This document shows positions 1 through 8,532 of a DNA stretch of 64,000 nt, piece after piece. The notes beneath the pieces are model-generated. The model ran no database searches. It was not told where the DNA came from and saw only the letters and a program-made list of their open reading frames with translations. How positions within the stretch are numbered: the stretch's first letter is position 1; the number at the start of each line of letters is the position of its first letter. The position numbers were made by a program, and so were the translations under genes. The stretch lies in assembly GCF_018829635.1 (NCBI RefSeq), contig NZ_JAHKKG010000018.1, forward strand, positions 109,022-173,021, written 5' to 3'. This DNA comes from Paractinoplanes bogorensis. Its GTDB lineage: Bacteria > Actinomycetota > Actinomycetes > Mycobacteriales > Micromonosporaceae.

Positions 1-2
1 GC

Positions 3-419
3 CGGCAGATCCAGCGCCTGTTCGACGCCGGGACGACGCTCGACGACGCGGACTGCAACCCGCGCGACCTGGCCGGCGACCTGCTGCCCGAGTGGGACGA
101 GGAGTGGCTGGTCTTCGAGCGGGAACGGCTGCGGCAGCTGCGCATCCACGCCCTGGAGGCGCTGTGCCGCAAGCTGTCCGCGGCCGGCCGGTCCGGCGAG
201 GCGATCGACGCCGGGCTCGCCGCGGTGGGAGCCGAGCCGCTGCGGGAGAGCGCCCAGCGCGCCCTCATCCAGGCCCACCTCGACGAGGGCAATGTCAGTG
301 AGGCCCGCCGTCAGTACCACGCCTATCGGGAGCTGCTGCTGGACTCGCTCGAGATCGAACCCTCGGACGGGTTGCGTTCTCTCGTCCTGGGCGGCGTCGC
401 GCGCCCCCACGCAAGCTGA
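3..419 (+). CDS. SARP/BTAD-type transcriptional regulator, C-terminal part
   Basis: This is a 5'-truncated reading frame that is already open at the left edge. It encodes about 138 residues. The visible part is helical and fits the bacterial transcriptional activator domain (BTAD) that follows the winged helix in SARP/AfsR-type activators: a tryptophan- and arginine-rich helix (DEEWLVFERERLRQL), then repeated TPR-like helices ending in YHAYRELLLDSLEIEPS. The DNA-binding domain must lie upstream of the window. It stops 51 bp before eccB and reads the same way, so it may be a local regulator of the type VII genes; that role is inferred from position only. Confidence is high for the domain and low for the target. 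Confidence 0.8.
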   Translation, partial: RQIQRLFDAGTTLDDADCNPRDLAGDLLPEWDEEWLVFERERLRQLRIHALEALCRKLSAAGRSGEAIDAGLAAVGAEPLRESAQRALIQAHLDEGNVSEARRQYHAYRELLLDSLEIEPSDGLRSLVLGGVARPHAS

Positions 420-429
420 CAGTGGTTAC

Positions 430-435
430 TAAGGT
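430..435 (+). promoter_or_regulatory. candidate -10 box for eccB
   Basis: TAAGGT lies 35 bp upstream of the eccB ATG, just after the preceding stop codon. No convincing -35 was seen, so this is weak. Confidence 0.3.
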
Positions 436-470
436 GGAGGCCGCCGGTTTGAGCGTTGCGAAGGACAGCC

Positions 471-1910
471 ATGGCCACCCGCCTCGAAGAGTTGCACGGG
501 CATCAGTACTCGATGCAGCGCATCGTCAGCGCCCTGACCCACCACGATCCCGACCCGGGTGGTCGGCGGGGGCCTCGGCATCTGACGTTGACGCTGGTCA
601 GTGCGATGATCGCGGCCCTGCTGCTGGTGGGTGTGCTGGTCTATGGCGTGATCACCGGGCGGGGTACGCCCACGCAGCTGCGCGGCACCACCAGCGTGCT
701 CATCGAGAAGGAGACCGGCGCCCAGTTCGTTTATGTGAAGAGTGACGACCGGCTGCATCCGGTGCTCAACTTCGCCTCCGGACTGCTGCTGGCCGAAGGG
801 TCGGGTGGGCAGGCCACCACCGTACGGCGGGATCGGTTGGCTGATCTGCGCCGGGACGAGAAGGTGCAGCTCGGGGCCACCCTCGGGATTCCGGATGCGC
901 CCAACTCGCTTCCGCAGAGCCGGGAGCTGATCCGGGAGCCGTGGGCGGTCTGTGTGCAAGGAGTCGGCACGGCCGCGTCCAGCACCGATGTCCTGATCGG
1001 AACGGGGGCGGTGGGCGGCGGCCGGGCGCTGGCGGTGGCCTCGGCCGATGCGGCCGGTGAGGCGCTGCTCGTACGGGTGCCGGATCAGCAGAACACCTTC
1101 CTCGTCTTCGGGAACCGTAAGTTGCGGCTGGCCAACTCGGCGGTGGCGCTGGCGGCGTTCGGGTGGGCGGGGCGGCAGGCCCAGACAGTGACGGCGGCCT
1201 GGCTCAACTCGCTGCCGCAGGGGCCCGACGTGAGCACGCCGCGGATTCCGGGGCTGGGCGAGCAGTCCCGGGTGGTCGAGGCGCCGGTGGGGCGTCTGCT
1301 GCGAGCGCCGGGGCCCAACGGTGACCAGTGGGCGGTCGTACGGCGTGATGACGTTCAGCCGTTGACCGAGGTGCAGGCGCGGCTGCTGCAGGCGGATCCG
1401 GCGGCCGACGTCGGGTCGCCGGTGACCATCAACACCAGCGATTTCGCCCGGCTTCCGCTCGACTCGGGGCCGTTGCCGGCCGGGGCCGATCAGCTGCCCA
1501 AGACGGTGCCGACGCTGGCCGCGATCTCCGGTACGGCGTGTGCCCAGTTCCCCGACGCGGCGACCACCCCGAAGATCGTGGTCGACCCGACGGCCATCGC
1601 TCCGGCGGCCGCGGCCGCGAAGACCGGCACGCCGGTCAACTCCCGGGCGGCGGCGGCCGACCGGGTGAGTGTCCCGTTCGGTAAGGGCGTGCTGGTTCGT
1701 TCGGTGCCGTCGGGGAGCGCTCCGGCCGGCTCGGGAACGTTCTCGATCGTCACCGACAACGGCGTCCGTCATGCGATCGGCGACACCGACGCGCTGACCC
1801 GGCTCGGGTACGGGCAGGCCACCCCGCAGAACATGCTCTCGGAGATCGTCAGCCTCCTGCCCGAAGGACCGGCCCTGAGCATCGAGGCGGCGAAGGCCGT
1901 GGCCGGATAG
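471..1910 (+). CDS. eccB: type VII secretion system membrane protein EccB
   Basis: This encodes 479 residues, close to the usual EccB length. EccB is a single-pass core component of the T7SS inner-membrane complex, with a large domain outside the membrane. The N-terminus has the family pattern: MATRLEELHGHQYSMQR, then a positively charged stretch and one membrane segment at about residues 38-61. The conserved ectodomain start (RGTTSVLIEKETGAQFVY) follows, and later segments such as NAAGxG-like loops and the SLLPEGPALS end fit EccB. The ATG at 471 is preferred over the in-frame TTG at 456 because AAGGA lies at 461-465 and the family begins at MATR. It is the only T7SS core gene visible here, followed by secretion-associated genes on the same strand. 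Confidence 0.93.
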   Translation: MATRLEELHGHQYSMQRIVSALTHHDPDPGGRRGPRHLTLTLVSAMIAALLLVGVLVYGVITGRGTPTQLRGTTSVLIEKETGAQFVYVKSDDRLHPVLNFASGLLLAEGSGGQATTVRRDRLADLRRDEKVQLGATLGIPDAPNSLPQSRELIREPWAVCVQGVGTAASSTDVLIGTGAVGGGRALAVASADAAGEALLVRVPDQQNTFLVFGNRKLRLANSAVALAAFGWAGRQAQTVTAAWLNSLPQGPDVSTPRIPGLGEQSRVVEAPVGRLLRAPGPNGDQWAVVRRDDVQPLTEVQARLLQADPAADVGSPVTINTSDFARLPLDSGPLPAGADQLPKTVPTLAAISGTACAQFPDAATTPKIVVDPTAIAPAAAAAKTGTPVNSRAAAADRVSVPFGKGVLVRSVPSGSAPAGSGTFSIVTDNGVRHAIGDTDALTRLGYGQATPQNMLSEIVSLLPEGPALSIEAAKAVAG

Positions 1911-1921
1911 ACACGCGTGGT

Positions 1922-1927
1922 TACCCT
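1922..1927 (+). promoter_or_regulatory. candidate -10 box for the YbaB/EspC/effector operon
   Basis: TACCCT follows the eccB stop by 11 bp and would give a short leader containing the strong ribosome binding site GGGAGGGGAG at 1945-1954. Confidence 0.35.
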
Positions 1928-1957
1928 GTGCGTGGCCGTCGACACGGGAGGGGAGCC

Positions 1958-2338
1958 ATGCCGTACGACATCGATGCCGCCGAGGACTGGCTGGACGACT
2001 GGACGGCGAGCGTCAGCGCGCAGGCGGAACGGGCCGCGGAGCTGTCGCGGCGGGTGGCGGCGCTCACCGGGACGGCCGAGAGCCGGGACGGGTCGATCAA
2101 GGTCACGGTCGGTTCGTCGGGACAGGTCGAGTCGCTCGAGCTGACCGGCCAGCCCGAACTGGCCCGCCGCGTCATGGACGTGATGCGCGACGCCCAAGCA
2201 CAACTGGCCGGGCGCGTGGCCGGGCAGGTCGAGCAGACGGTCGGGTCCGACACCGAGACCGGGCGGGCCGTGATCCATTCGTTCGAGTCACGCTTCCCGG
2301 AGCGTACGGGCGATCCGGAGCCGGACGATGGCCGCTGA
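1958..2338 (+). CDS. YbaB/EbfC-family protein of the T7SS locus
   Basis: This encodes 126 residues. The N-terminal helix (EDWLDDWTASVSAQAERAAEL) and the following segment DGSIKVTVGSSGQVESLEL match the YbaB/EbfC fold (helix, then beta strands around a VTVGxxGxVxxLxL core). Classical members bind DNA as dimers. Related proteins are common in actinobacterial T7SS loci (EspL-like), where a chaperone-like role has been suggested. The ATG at 1958 was chosen because of GGGAGGGGAG 4 bp upstream; an upstream GTG at 1928 lacks such a site. Its end overlaps the next gene by 11 bp, implying translational coupling. A similar gene heads the operon at the other end of the window. Confidence 0.8.
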   Translation: MPYDIDAAEDWLDDWTASVSAQAERAAELSRRVAALTGTAESRDGSIKVTVGSSGQVESLELTGQPELARRVMDVMRDAQAQLAGRVAGQVEQTVGSDTETGRAVIHSFESRFPERTGDPEPDDGR

Positions 2339-2669
2339 CCAGGTCCAGTTCCCGGCCTACCAGGTCGAACGGCATGCGGGCAGCGTGGAGCGGGCGGCCG
2401 ACGCCATGGAGACGGCCCGGGGCGCGGTGCATGAGGTCGCGATGGACTCCGAGGCGTACGGGAAACTCTGTCAGTTCCTGCCTGGGATCTTGAGCCCGGT
2501 CTTCGAGCTGGGGCTGGACGCACTGAACACGACGGTGGACGTGCTCGGCGAGTCGGCGGCGAAGCTGCGCGCCACCGCGGCCGACATGTCGGCGACGGAC
2601 ATCTCCAGCGGTCACCGGATCACCCGGGCGGGTGACGGCAACCGCCCGGCGATCGAGTTGCCGCTGTGA
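2328..2669 (+). CDS. EspC-like T7SS secretion target
   Basis: This encodes 113 residues, all predicted helical. It has the EspC-family layout: HAGSVERAADAMETARGAV, then an AYGKLCQFLP turn and a second long helix ending LRATAADMSATD. Such proteins are exported by ESX systems, often as partners of larger substrates. The start overlaps the previous gene by 11 bp, and the stop overlaps the next start as GTGA. No signal peptide is visible, as expected for a T7SS substrate. Confidence 0.78.
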   Translation: MAADQVQFPAYQVERHAGSVERAADAMETARGAVHEVAMDSEAYGKLCQFLPGILSPVFELGLDALNTTVDVLGESAAKLRATAADMSATDISSGHRITRAGDGNRPAIELPL

Positions 2670-4015
2670 CGAATCCCCTGGTCGCCGCGGAGCAGAGTTC
2701 CACCACCTGGTACACGGGCCTGGGTCTGGTCGAGAGTGCGGCCCAGGTGTCGAGCGGCATCCAGAACAACAGCTGGGTGGACGGGACCCTGGGCGGGGTC
2801 GGCGGCAGCCTCGACATCCTCGGGCTGGCCATCGACCCGCTCGGATCGCTGGTGTCGTGGGGCGTGTCGTGGCTGATGGAACACGTCCGGCCGCTCAAGG
2901 AGGCGCTGGACTGGCTGGCCGGCAACCCCGACGCGATCGCCGCGCACGCGACCACCTGGCAGAACGTCGCGAAGTTCACGGCCGACGCCCAGGCGCAGTA
3001 TCTGGACGCGATCAAGCGGGAGATCGCCGACTGGCTGGGCGCCTCGGGGGACGCGTACCGGCAGCATGCGGGCGCCGCGGCCCAGGTGATGCAGGGGATC
3101 TCGTCGGCCGCGGGTGGCATCTCGTACGCCGTGGAAGGCGCGGGGCTGCTGGTCGGGCTGGTGCGGGGGATCGTACGGGATCTGATCGCGCAGTTCGTCG
3201 GCACGCTCGCGGCCCGCCTGCCGCAATGGCTCGCCGAGGCCGGGCTGACCCTCGGCATCGCCACACCGGTGGTGATCGGGCAGGTGGCGGCGCTGGTCGC
3301 CAAGTGGGTCGACAAGATCCAGACGTTCATCCGGGGGCTGCTCAACAGCCTGCGCAAGCTGCTGCCCAAGGTGAACTCGCTCGGCGAGATCCTGACCGGG
3401 CTCAAGGAGGAGCTGGCTCGGCTGCTCAGCAAGATCACCGGTGGGGGCTCCCGTACGCCCGGGCCCGGGCGTGGATGGCGCGACGGGGATCCGCCGCCAC
3501 CGCCGCGTACGGGAAACGATCTGCCCGCCGATGCACACCTGGGCGATCGGTATCGCGGGGAGAACGATCCGGACAACCCCAACCGAGCCTTCGCGCCGCG
3601 CACCGTGCACTACATGGACGAGGCGGAACGGGAGGCGCATCGGCTGTTCGTGGACGGCGACGGCAATCTGCGCAGTGCGGCCGACGGCAGCCTGTACGAC
3701 ACGTCGACCGGCTCGACGCACTGGTCCGGGGAGGGCCGCGCGATCTTCGTGATGGACGGCAGCGGTAACCTCTATGCCACGCTCGATCAGGCTCCGGGCC
3801 ACATCCACCACTCGTCGCTGCTGGGCGGCGAATCGGTGGTCGGCGCGGGCGAGATCGAGGTGCGCGACGGCCGGCTGGTGGCGATGACCGATCAGAGCGG
3901 GCACTACCATCCGAAGGCCTCGCAGAACGACATCGCACTACAGAGCCTGCGGGATCAGGGGCTGAGCACCGATCCCGGCTTCGCACAGTACGGATGGGGC
4001 GGCGAAAGACGATGA
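2666..4015 (+). CDS. putative T7SS effector with C-terminal toxin-like domain
   Basis: This encodes 449 residues. Residues 1-260 form a helical WXG100/LXG-like export region, including a WxxG-type turn (DWLGASGDAY) and hydrophobic helices around 160-215. A short Pro/Gly-rich hinge follows near 270-290. The C-terminal part (about 355-430) has the order FVMDGSGNLYA, GHIHHSSLLGGESVVGAGE, DGRL, DQSGHYHP. This HHSSxL-GG-AGE-SGHYxP pattern resembles the C-terminal domain of plant IQM proteins and of bacterial polymorphic toxins; the activity is not known to me. GTG overlaps the stop of the EspC-like gene, and the stop overlaps the next gene as ATGA. The layout is typical of an effector encoded beside its immunity partner. 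Confidence 0.7.
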   Translation: MTNPLVAAEQSSTTWYTGLGLVESAAQVSSGIQNNSWVDGTLGGVGGSLDILGLAIDPLGSLVSWGVSWLMEHVRPLKEALDWLAGNPDAIAAHATTWQNVAKFTADAQAQYLDAIKREIADWLGASGDAYRQHAGAAAQVMQGISSAAGGISYAVEGAGLLVGLVRGIVRDLIAQFVGTLAARLPQWLAEAGLTLGIATPVVIGQVAALVAKWVDKIQTFIRGLLNSLRKLLPKVNSLGEILTGLKEELARLLSKITGGGSRTPGPGRGWRDGDPPPPPRTGNDLPADAHLGDRYRGENDPDNPNRAFAPRTVHYMDEAEREAHRLFVDGDGNLRSAADGSLYDTSTGSTHWSGEGRAIFVMDGSGNLYATLDQAPGHIHHSSLLGGESVVGAGEIEVRDGRLVAMTDQSGHYHPKASQNDIALQSLRDQGLSTDPGFAQYGWGGERR

Positions 4016-4623
4016 CGATGGATCCGGACGAGACCCGCGGCGTCATGAACCAGCTGCTCTATCCGATCGACGGCGCCCCCGACCTGAGCGACGCCACGGC
4101 CGCACGCATGGTCGACAACCTGATCGACGGACGCCTGTTCGCGTCCCCGGTGGCGTCGTTCGCCGAAGCGATCGACTCGACGGTGCGGGCGGGAAGTCTG
4201 CATCCCGAGGCGGCGGAGATGAGCCGGCGGTTCTCGTCGGCCGAGTTGCTGGATTTCGTCCGGCGGGTCGGGTCGTTGCTCGAGGAGCGGCGACCGTGGC
4301 CGCCGCCGAAGTTCACCAAGCTCGACGTCTCGGCGTGGTCCTCGTTCGGCCAGGCGCCGGTGATCGCCCAGGTGAATCGGCCGACGTTGCAGCTGACCGG
4401 GGCCGTCGGGTTCTCCTTCGACCAGGTGCCGGCGGGGGAGGGCAAGCTGCCGGTGCTGGTTCTGCGGCTGCGGACGGGGGAGGAGGTCGCGCTGATGGGG
4501 TCGGTCGATCCTCGATCTTCGACATTCGCGCTGCTGTACGGCGGCACCAGCGCTCCGGCCGATGTCATCGCCAGTTTTCTCGAGCTGAGCCGGCTCCGCC
4601 CGGCCGACATCACCACGATGTAG
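4012..4623 (+). CDS. putative immunity or chaperone partner of the upstream effector
   Basis: This encodes 203 residues and I do not recognise the family. The protein is soluble with no signal peptide or membrane segment. It is helical in the first half and beta-rich in the second (VIAQVNRPTLQLTGAVGFSF, LPVLVLRLRTGEEVALMGSV). The ATG at 4012 overlaps the effector stop as ATGA, so the two products are translationally coupled. Position and size suggest a cognate immunity protein or export chaperone; that is inference from context only. Confidence 0.6.
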   Translation: MTMDPDETRGVMNQLLYPIDGAPDLSDATAARMVDNLIDGRLFASPVASFAEAIDSTVRAGSLHPEAAEMSRRFSSAELLDFVRRVGSLLEERRPWPPPKFTKLDVSAWSSFGQAPVIAQVNRPTLQLTGAVGFSFDQVPAGEGKLPVLVLRLRTGEEVALMGSVDPRSSTFALLYGGTSAPADVIASFLELSRLRPADITTM

Positions 4624-4668
4624 CACTTCGGGCGGCGATCGGGTCAGCGGCCACGATCGATCGACCCC

Positions 4669-4674
4669 TAGGCT
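4669..4674 (+). promoter_or_regulatory. -10 box of a leaderless promoter
   Basis: TAGGCT ends 7 bp before the ATG at 4682, so transcription should begin at or next to the start codon. No ribosome binding site is present. Confidence 0.5.
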
Positions 4675-4681
4675 GCGGCCC

Positions 4682-5206
4682 ATGACCGATAGAAGACAGG
4701 CGATGCGTAGCCTGACCGCCGCCGCAGCGGCGGTCGTCCTGCTGTTACTCAGCTTCGGCGTGGCCGCGCCGGCTCAGGCGGCCGGACGCATGTTCAAGCA
4801 CAACAACGGCCTCTGCGTACGGGACACCATCGAGATCATCAATATCAAGCCCTGCGAAGCCGCGCCCGTGACCGCCCGGAACTGGTCGTTCGTGGGCCGG
4901 GGAACATTGAACGGGCACGCCCTCTACATGTTCAAGAATGTCCAGACGAGTGCGTGCATGGCCTCGGTCGGAGACACGTTCGGGCCGCTGGGCTTCAGGT
5001 GTCTCAATGCCGACGACGCCGAGATCTGGGAGGTCTTCACCGTCGGCTCCGGAACCTCCCAGCGGCAGGTCCTGAAGAGCTACGGGGCCTTCAAGCTGGG
5101 CAAGCACATGTGCCTGGAATACACCCCGCCCTACACGGTCATGGCCAACCTCGGGCTCTCCCCGTGCAACTTGAACAGCACGAACCAGAAGTTCCGCCTG
5201 TTCTGA
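4682..5206 (+). CDS. secreted ricin-like beta-trefoil protein
   Basis: This encodes 174 residues. Residues 1-33 are a Sec signal peptide: basic start, hydrophobic core AAAAAVVLLLLSFGVAA, cleavage near AQA|AG. The mature part of about 140 residues has three similar blocks, each with Cys pairs and a Q/N-W/F-x-F/L end (ARNWSF, DAEIWEVF, NQKFRLF). This is the pattern of a ricin-type carbohydrate-binding trefoil. Six cysteines suggest disulfides in the exported form. The canonical QxW motif is degenerate, so sugar binding is uncertain. It appears to be a single gene with its own leaderless promoter. Confidence 0.6.
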   Translation: MTDRRQAMRSLTAAAAAVVLLLLSFGVAAPAQAAGRMFKHNNGLCVRDTIEIINIKPCEAAPVTARNWSFVGRGTLNGHALYMFKNVQTSACMASVGDTFGPLGFRCLNADDAEIWEVFTVGSGTSQRQVLKSYGAFKLGKHMCLEYTPPYTVMANLGLSPCNLNSTNQKFRLF

Positions 5207-5292
5207 CGTCCGGCGGATCGATCGCCGATAAGTCGTTGCCGCCGTCCGAACGGCTGATCGACGATGCGCGGAGCTGAACGCAGGGTGATGCG

Positions 5293-5847
5293 GTGACGTA
5301 CGAACCCCCACCGTGGGAGCAGCCCACAGCCGCGTATCCGCAGACCGCCGACAAGAAGAAGTCGCCGCTCAAGGTGGTGCTGGTCGCCGTTCTCGGGGTT
5401 CTGGTGCTGTGCGTCGGCGGGACTGTGGTCGCCGGGGTGGCGGGGGCTTTCGACGATTCGGGCAAGAAGACCGCGGCGACGGGGTCCGATGTGGTGAAGG
5501 CGGCACCGGCGCTGGGCGCTACCTCTGCTCCACCGGCCCGCACGACGCCGCCGGCAGCGTCGCCGTCCGCTTCGCCGTCCGCTTCGCCGTCGCCGAAGCC
5601 GTCGGTTTCACCGTCGCCGAAGCCGACCGTGAAGCCGACCGTCCGGCCGACGACGAAGAAGCCGACGGCTCGGCCCACCACGACCAAGCCGAAACCGCGG
5701 CCGACCACGAAAGCGCCGAGCGGGAAGGTCGTCACGCCGGGCGCGTTCTGCTCGCCGGAAGGCGCGACCGGCGTGTCGAAGACGGGCAAGGTCTACCGGT
5801 GCATCAAGAAGGCCGGCGAGGACCGAGCGCGCTGGCGCCGGCCCTGA
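5293..5847 (+). CDS. membrane-anchored Pro/Lys-rich protein with small C-terminal Cys domain
   Basis: This encodes 184 residues from a GTG start. A short cytoplasmic Pro-rich head (residues 1-25) is followed by one membrane helix (about 27-50, VVLVAVLGVLVLCVGGTVVAGVAG). A 75-residue linker made of SPSPKP and TTKKPTxRP repeats spans the cell wall. The C-terminal part of about 35 residues has two cysteines spaced FCSPEG...YRC, a small motif seen at the end of many actinobacterial surface proteins. The function is unknown. The repeated proline codons make this stretch low in sequence complexity. Confidence 0.65.
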   Translation: MTYEPPPWEQPTAAYPQTADKKKSPLKVVLVAVLGVLVLCVGGTVVAGVAGAFDDSGKKTAATGSDVVKAAPALGATSAPPARTTPPAASPSASPSASPSPKPSVSPSPKPTVKPTVRPTTKKPTARPTTTKPKPRPTTKAPSGKVVTPGAFCSPEGATGVSKTGKVYRCIKKAGEDRARWRRP

Positions 5848-5894
5848 CGGGAGGCAGGTAACAGCAGAACCCCTTTCCGGCGCCGCGACGTGCC

Positions 5895-5900
5895 TAGGGT
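5895..5900 (+). promoter_or_regulatory. -10 box of a leaderless promoter
   Basis: TAGGGT ends 6 bp before the GTG at 5907, and there is no ribosome binding site. This supports the GTG as start for the transporter. Confidence 0.5.
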
Positions 5901-5906
5901 CGAGGC

Positions 5907-7043
5907 GTGTTGATCGGAGCTTCGGCCCTGTTCTGGGGCTTTCAGTTCGCCTTCCTCAACCCGGCGTTGGCGCTGCTGCTGGCCACGACGTTCGACGCGA
6001 GCGCCGGGGAGATCGGGTGGGCGCTGGCGATCTACAACACGGGCGGTTTTGCGGCGTCTCTTGTCATTCCCGCGTACGCCGATCGGCTCCACGACTATGT
6101 ACGGCCGATGCTGGTCTGTGGGTTGCTCACGTTCGCGCTGGCCGGGGTGCTGGCGGTGACCACATCGCTGCCACTGGCGGTGCTCGGGCTGGTGCTGCTG
6201 GGCGGACCGGCCGGGGTCGGCAGTTCGCTGTTGTTCGCGCACCTCAAGCACACCGGGGCCGGGCCGGGAGACGTGGTGCGTACGCGGGCATTGGTGTCGT
6301 TCGCCTGGGTCGCCGGGCCGCCATTGGCCGCTCTGTTGATCGGCGGGTTCGGGCCGCGGGCGGTTCTGGCGGCGATCGCGGTGGTGGCGTTGTTCAACAT
6401 CGGTACGACCGCGCTCATGCGGCATGCAGCGGTCGTTGCCGAGGGTGACCGGGCCGCGGAGGTGGCACCAGTTCGGCGGGGGCAGGTCGCGGTGGTGGTC
6501 GTGGTGTTCATCGCTTTGCAGGCGACCAACAGTGCGACCGTGTCGGTGATGAGCCTGTACGTGACCGGGCGGCTCGGGCTCGATGTGGTGTGGGCGGGCA
6601 TCGCGCTCGGCGTGGCGGCGGGGCTGGAGATTCCGGCGCTGCTGCTGATCGGGCGGCTGACCGGTCGCGTGCCGGGGCGGGTGCTGCTGGTGTCGGGGTG
6701 TGTGGCGGGGATCGTCTACTACGTCGCGATGGCGTTCGCCGGGGGAGTGGTGTGGCTGCTCGGACTGCAACTGCTCAACGCCTGGTTCTTCGCGACCGTG
6801 GCCGGGGTCGGGCTGACGCTGTTCCAGCAGATCATTCCGAGGCCGGGGCTGGCCGCCGGCCTCTACACGAACACACGCCGCCTCGGTGCCATCGCGGCCG
6901 GCCCCCTGATCGGCCTCGGTTCGGCGACCCGGCTGGGTTACGGGGCGGTGTTCGCGGCCAGTGCGGTCGTCACCGTCGTCGCCCTGGCCGGGCTGCGTGC
7001 CGGGGTTGCGGAGGCGGGGATGAGGAACGAGGACAGCAGCTGA
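5907..7043 (+). CDS. MFS transporter, sugar-efflux-like
   Basis: This encodes 378 residues with about twelve hydrophobic helices and short loops, as expected for a major facilitator exporter. The first helix (ALFWGFQFAFLNPALALLL) and the loop with PAYADRLHDYVRP after helix 2 fit the compact SET-type sugar efflux subfamily. A central loop after helix 6 (AEGDRAAEVAPVRR) separates the halves. The substrate cannot be read from sequence. It converges on the carboxypeptidase gene, with a strong hairpin between them. Confidence 0.75.
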   Translation: MLIGASALFWGFQFAFLNPALALLLATTFDASAGEIGWALAIYNTGGFAASLVIPAYADRLHDYVRPMLVCGLLTFALAGVLAVTTSLPLAVLGLVLLGGPAGVGSSLLFAHLKHTGAGPGDVVRTRALVSFAWVAGPPLAALLIGGFGPRAVLAAIAVVALFNIGTTALMRHAAVVAEGDRAAEVAPVRRGQVAVVVVVFIALQATNSATVSVMSLYVTGRLGLDVVWAGIALGVAAGLEIPALLLIGRLTGRVPGRVLLVSGCVAGIVYYVAMAFAGGVVWLLGLQLLNAWFFATVAGVGLTLFQQIIPRPGLAAGLYTNTRRLGAIAAGPLIGLGSATRLGYGAVFAASAVVTVVALAGLRAGVAEAGMRNEDSS

Positions 7044-7060
7044 CCGGAACAGTTGCCCCG

Positions 7061-7091
7061 GCTCACGCCCCTGGTGGAAGCGGGCGTGAGC
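7061..7091. terminator. bidirectional hairpin between convergent genes
   Basis: GCTCACGCCC at 7061-7070 pairs perfectly with GGGCGTGAGC at 7082-7091 across an 11-nt loop. It lies between the stop of the MFS gene and the end of the convergent carboxypeptidase gene. No U-tract follows, which is normal in high-GC actinomycetes. Confidence 0.7.
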
Positions 7092-7103
7092 AGTCTGCAC
7101 TGA

Positions 7104-8435
7104 CTACTTTCCGGTCGGGTAGGGGCGGGCCGCCGCGGTGGCCAGGGCCATGAAGGCGGGCAGGTTGAGGTTCCAGAACGTCGACATGCAGGAGTACTGC
7201 GGGAAGAAGCCGCCGCAGGAGGACCCGCTCGGGCCGACCTCGATGGTGTAGCCGGGGACGCCCAGCGTGCCGTAGATCCAGTCGTCGGTGGCCCCGGGGG
7301 CGAAGTAGTTCAGGCCGCCGTCGCCGTGGACCACGTCGTATTTGTTGGCCTTGGCCATGGCGTTGGCGATCGTCCTGAGGTCGGCGTTGTTGGGCGCGAG
7401 GTTGTTGGTCCACCCGTACGGGAAAATGTTGAGCTCGGAATAGCTGTGCAGCGTGAGGAACGTGCCGGTGGTGCCCGTGGTCGCGGGGGAGAAGTCAGCG
7501 GCCGGCTTGGTGTCGCGGTAGATGCTGCTCAGGAAGCTCTGGATGCCGCGGGTCTCGGGTTCGCTGGCCGCGCTCGCACCAGGGTAGGTCTCGGAGCATC
7601 TGGTGCCCTGGTTGACGTCCCAGTGGTAGCTCGAGTTGCGATTGAGGTCGACGCCCTTGCCGGTGCCGGAGCATCCGTTGGTGTGGGCGTTCTTGCGCTG
7701 CGAGATCGGCCGGGTCGAGTTGGACGAGACGATGTCGACGCCGTCGGGGTTGGCGATCGGGATGACCCACAGTTCGGTGGTGTCCATCAGCGTGGTCACG
7801 GCGGCGACCTTGCCGTAGTTGTTCACCAGATAGTCGATCCACATGTAGGCGAGTTCGCCGGTGGCGAGTTCCCGGGCGTGCATCTGGGCCATCAGGGTGA
7901 ACTTCGGCTTCGTGCCGGTGGTGGTCGTCGCGCAGTCACCGGCTCTGATCTTCGTGATGCACAGGGCCTGGATGTCGTGGCCGCCGGTGCCCTGGGTCTT
8001 CAGCCACGACTGGCCGATCGTGCGCAGGACCGCGGTGTCCGGGTGGGCGGCGACCACCGCCTGGTTGTGCGCCTCGTGTCCGGCCGTGGTGTGGTAGCCG
8101 CCGTAGTAGGTGTTGGCGGCGGCCAGCCACGTCGTCGCCACCGGCTGGTGCAGCGGGCCGGCGTAGCGCACCGACAGCCCGCGGGCCCGCAGGCGCTGCG
8201 CCTCGGCCGCGGTGGCCAGGATCGGCACCGCCCGGGTCAGCGGGCCTTCCAGCACGTCGTAGCCGCGTCGGGTGAGGTCGGCGGCCAGGCCGGCCGTGGT
8301 CGTGAAGGTCGACGTCGACGTGACGTCGTAGTAGGCCGGCTCGGGCGCGGCCGCCGTGGCCCGGCCGGGCGGGGCCACGAGCAGGGCGAGCAGGGTGGCC
8401 GTTCCGGCGGCGAGAAACCTGCGGAAGCTGAGCAT
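7104..8435 (-). CDS. secreted M14-family zinc carboxypeptidase
   Basis: This encodes 443 residues. Residues 1-28 form a signal peptide (LAAGTATLLALLVAPPG). An N-terminal prodomain-like region (about 35-130) precedes the M14 catalytic domain. Zinc ligands are visible as HARE (MHARELATGE) and the later histidine in TLHSYSE; the substrate-binding arginine is in GVDLNRN and the catalytic glutamate in YTIEVGPS. The protein should cut C-terminal residues from extracellular peptides. The ATG at 8435 is preferred over the TTG at 8453 because GAGG lies 5 bp upstream and the signal peptide then starts normally. Several Cys pairs suggest disulfides. It is a single gene ending at a shared terminator. Confidence 0.88.
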   Translation of the reverse strand: MLSFRRFLAAGTATLLALLVAPPGRATAAAPEPAYYDVTSTSTFTTTAGLAADLTRRGYDVLEGPLTRAVPILATAAEAQRLRARGLSVRYAGPLHQPVATTWLAAANTYYGGYHTTAGHEAHNQAVVAAHPDTAVLRTIGQSWLKTQGTGGHDIQALCITKIRAGDCATTTTGTKPKFTLMAQMHARELATGELAYMWIDYLVNNYGKVAAVTTLMDTTELWVIPIANPDGVDIVSSNSTRPISQRKNAHTNGCSGTGKGVDLNRNSSYHWDVNQGTRCSETYPGASAASEPETRGIQSFLSSIYRDTKPAADFSPATTGTTGTFLTLHSYSELNIFPYGWTNNLAPNNADLRTIANAMAKANKYDVVHGDGGLNYFAPGATDDWIYGTLGVPGYTIEVGPSGSSCGGFFPQYSCMSTFWNLNLPAFMALATAAARPYPTGK

Positions 8436-8532
8436 CGGCACCTCGGGAAGCAATGGCCGGCGTCACCGTGCGCCGGGCCGCTACTCATGCACGATCATCG
8501 ATGTCAGGGTGATCGTCAACATGCCGACGAGG

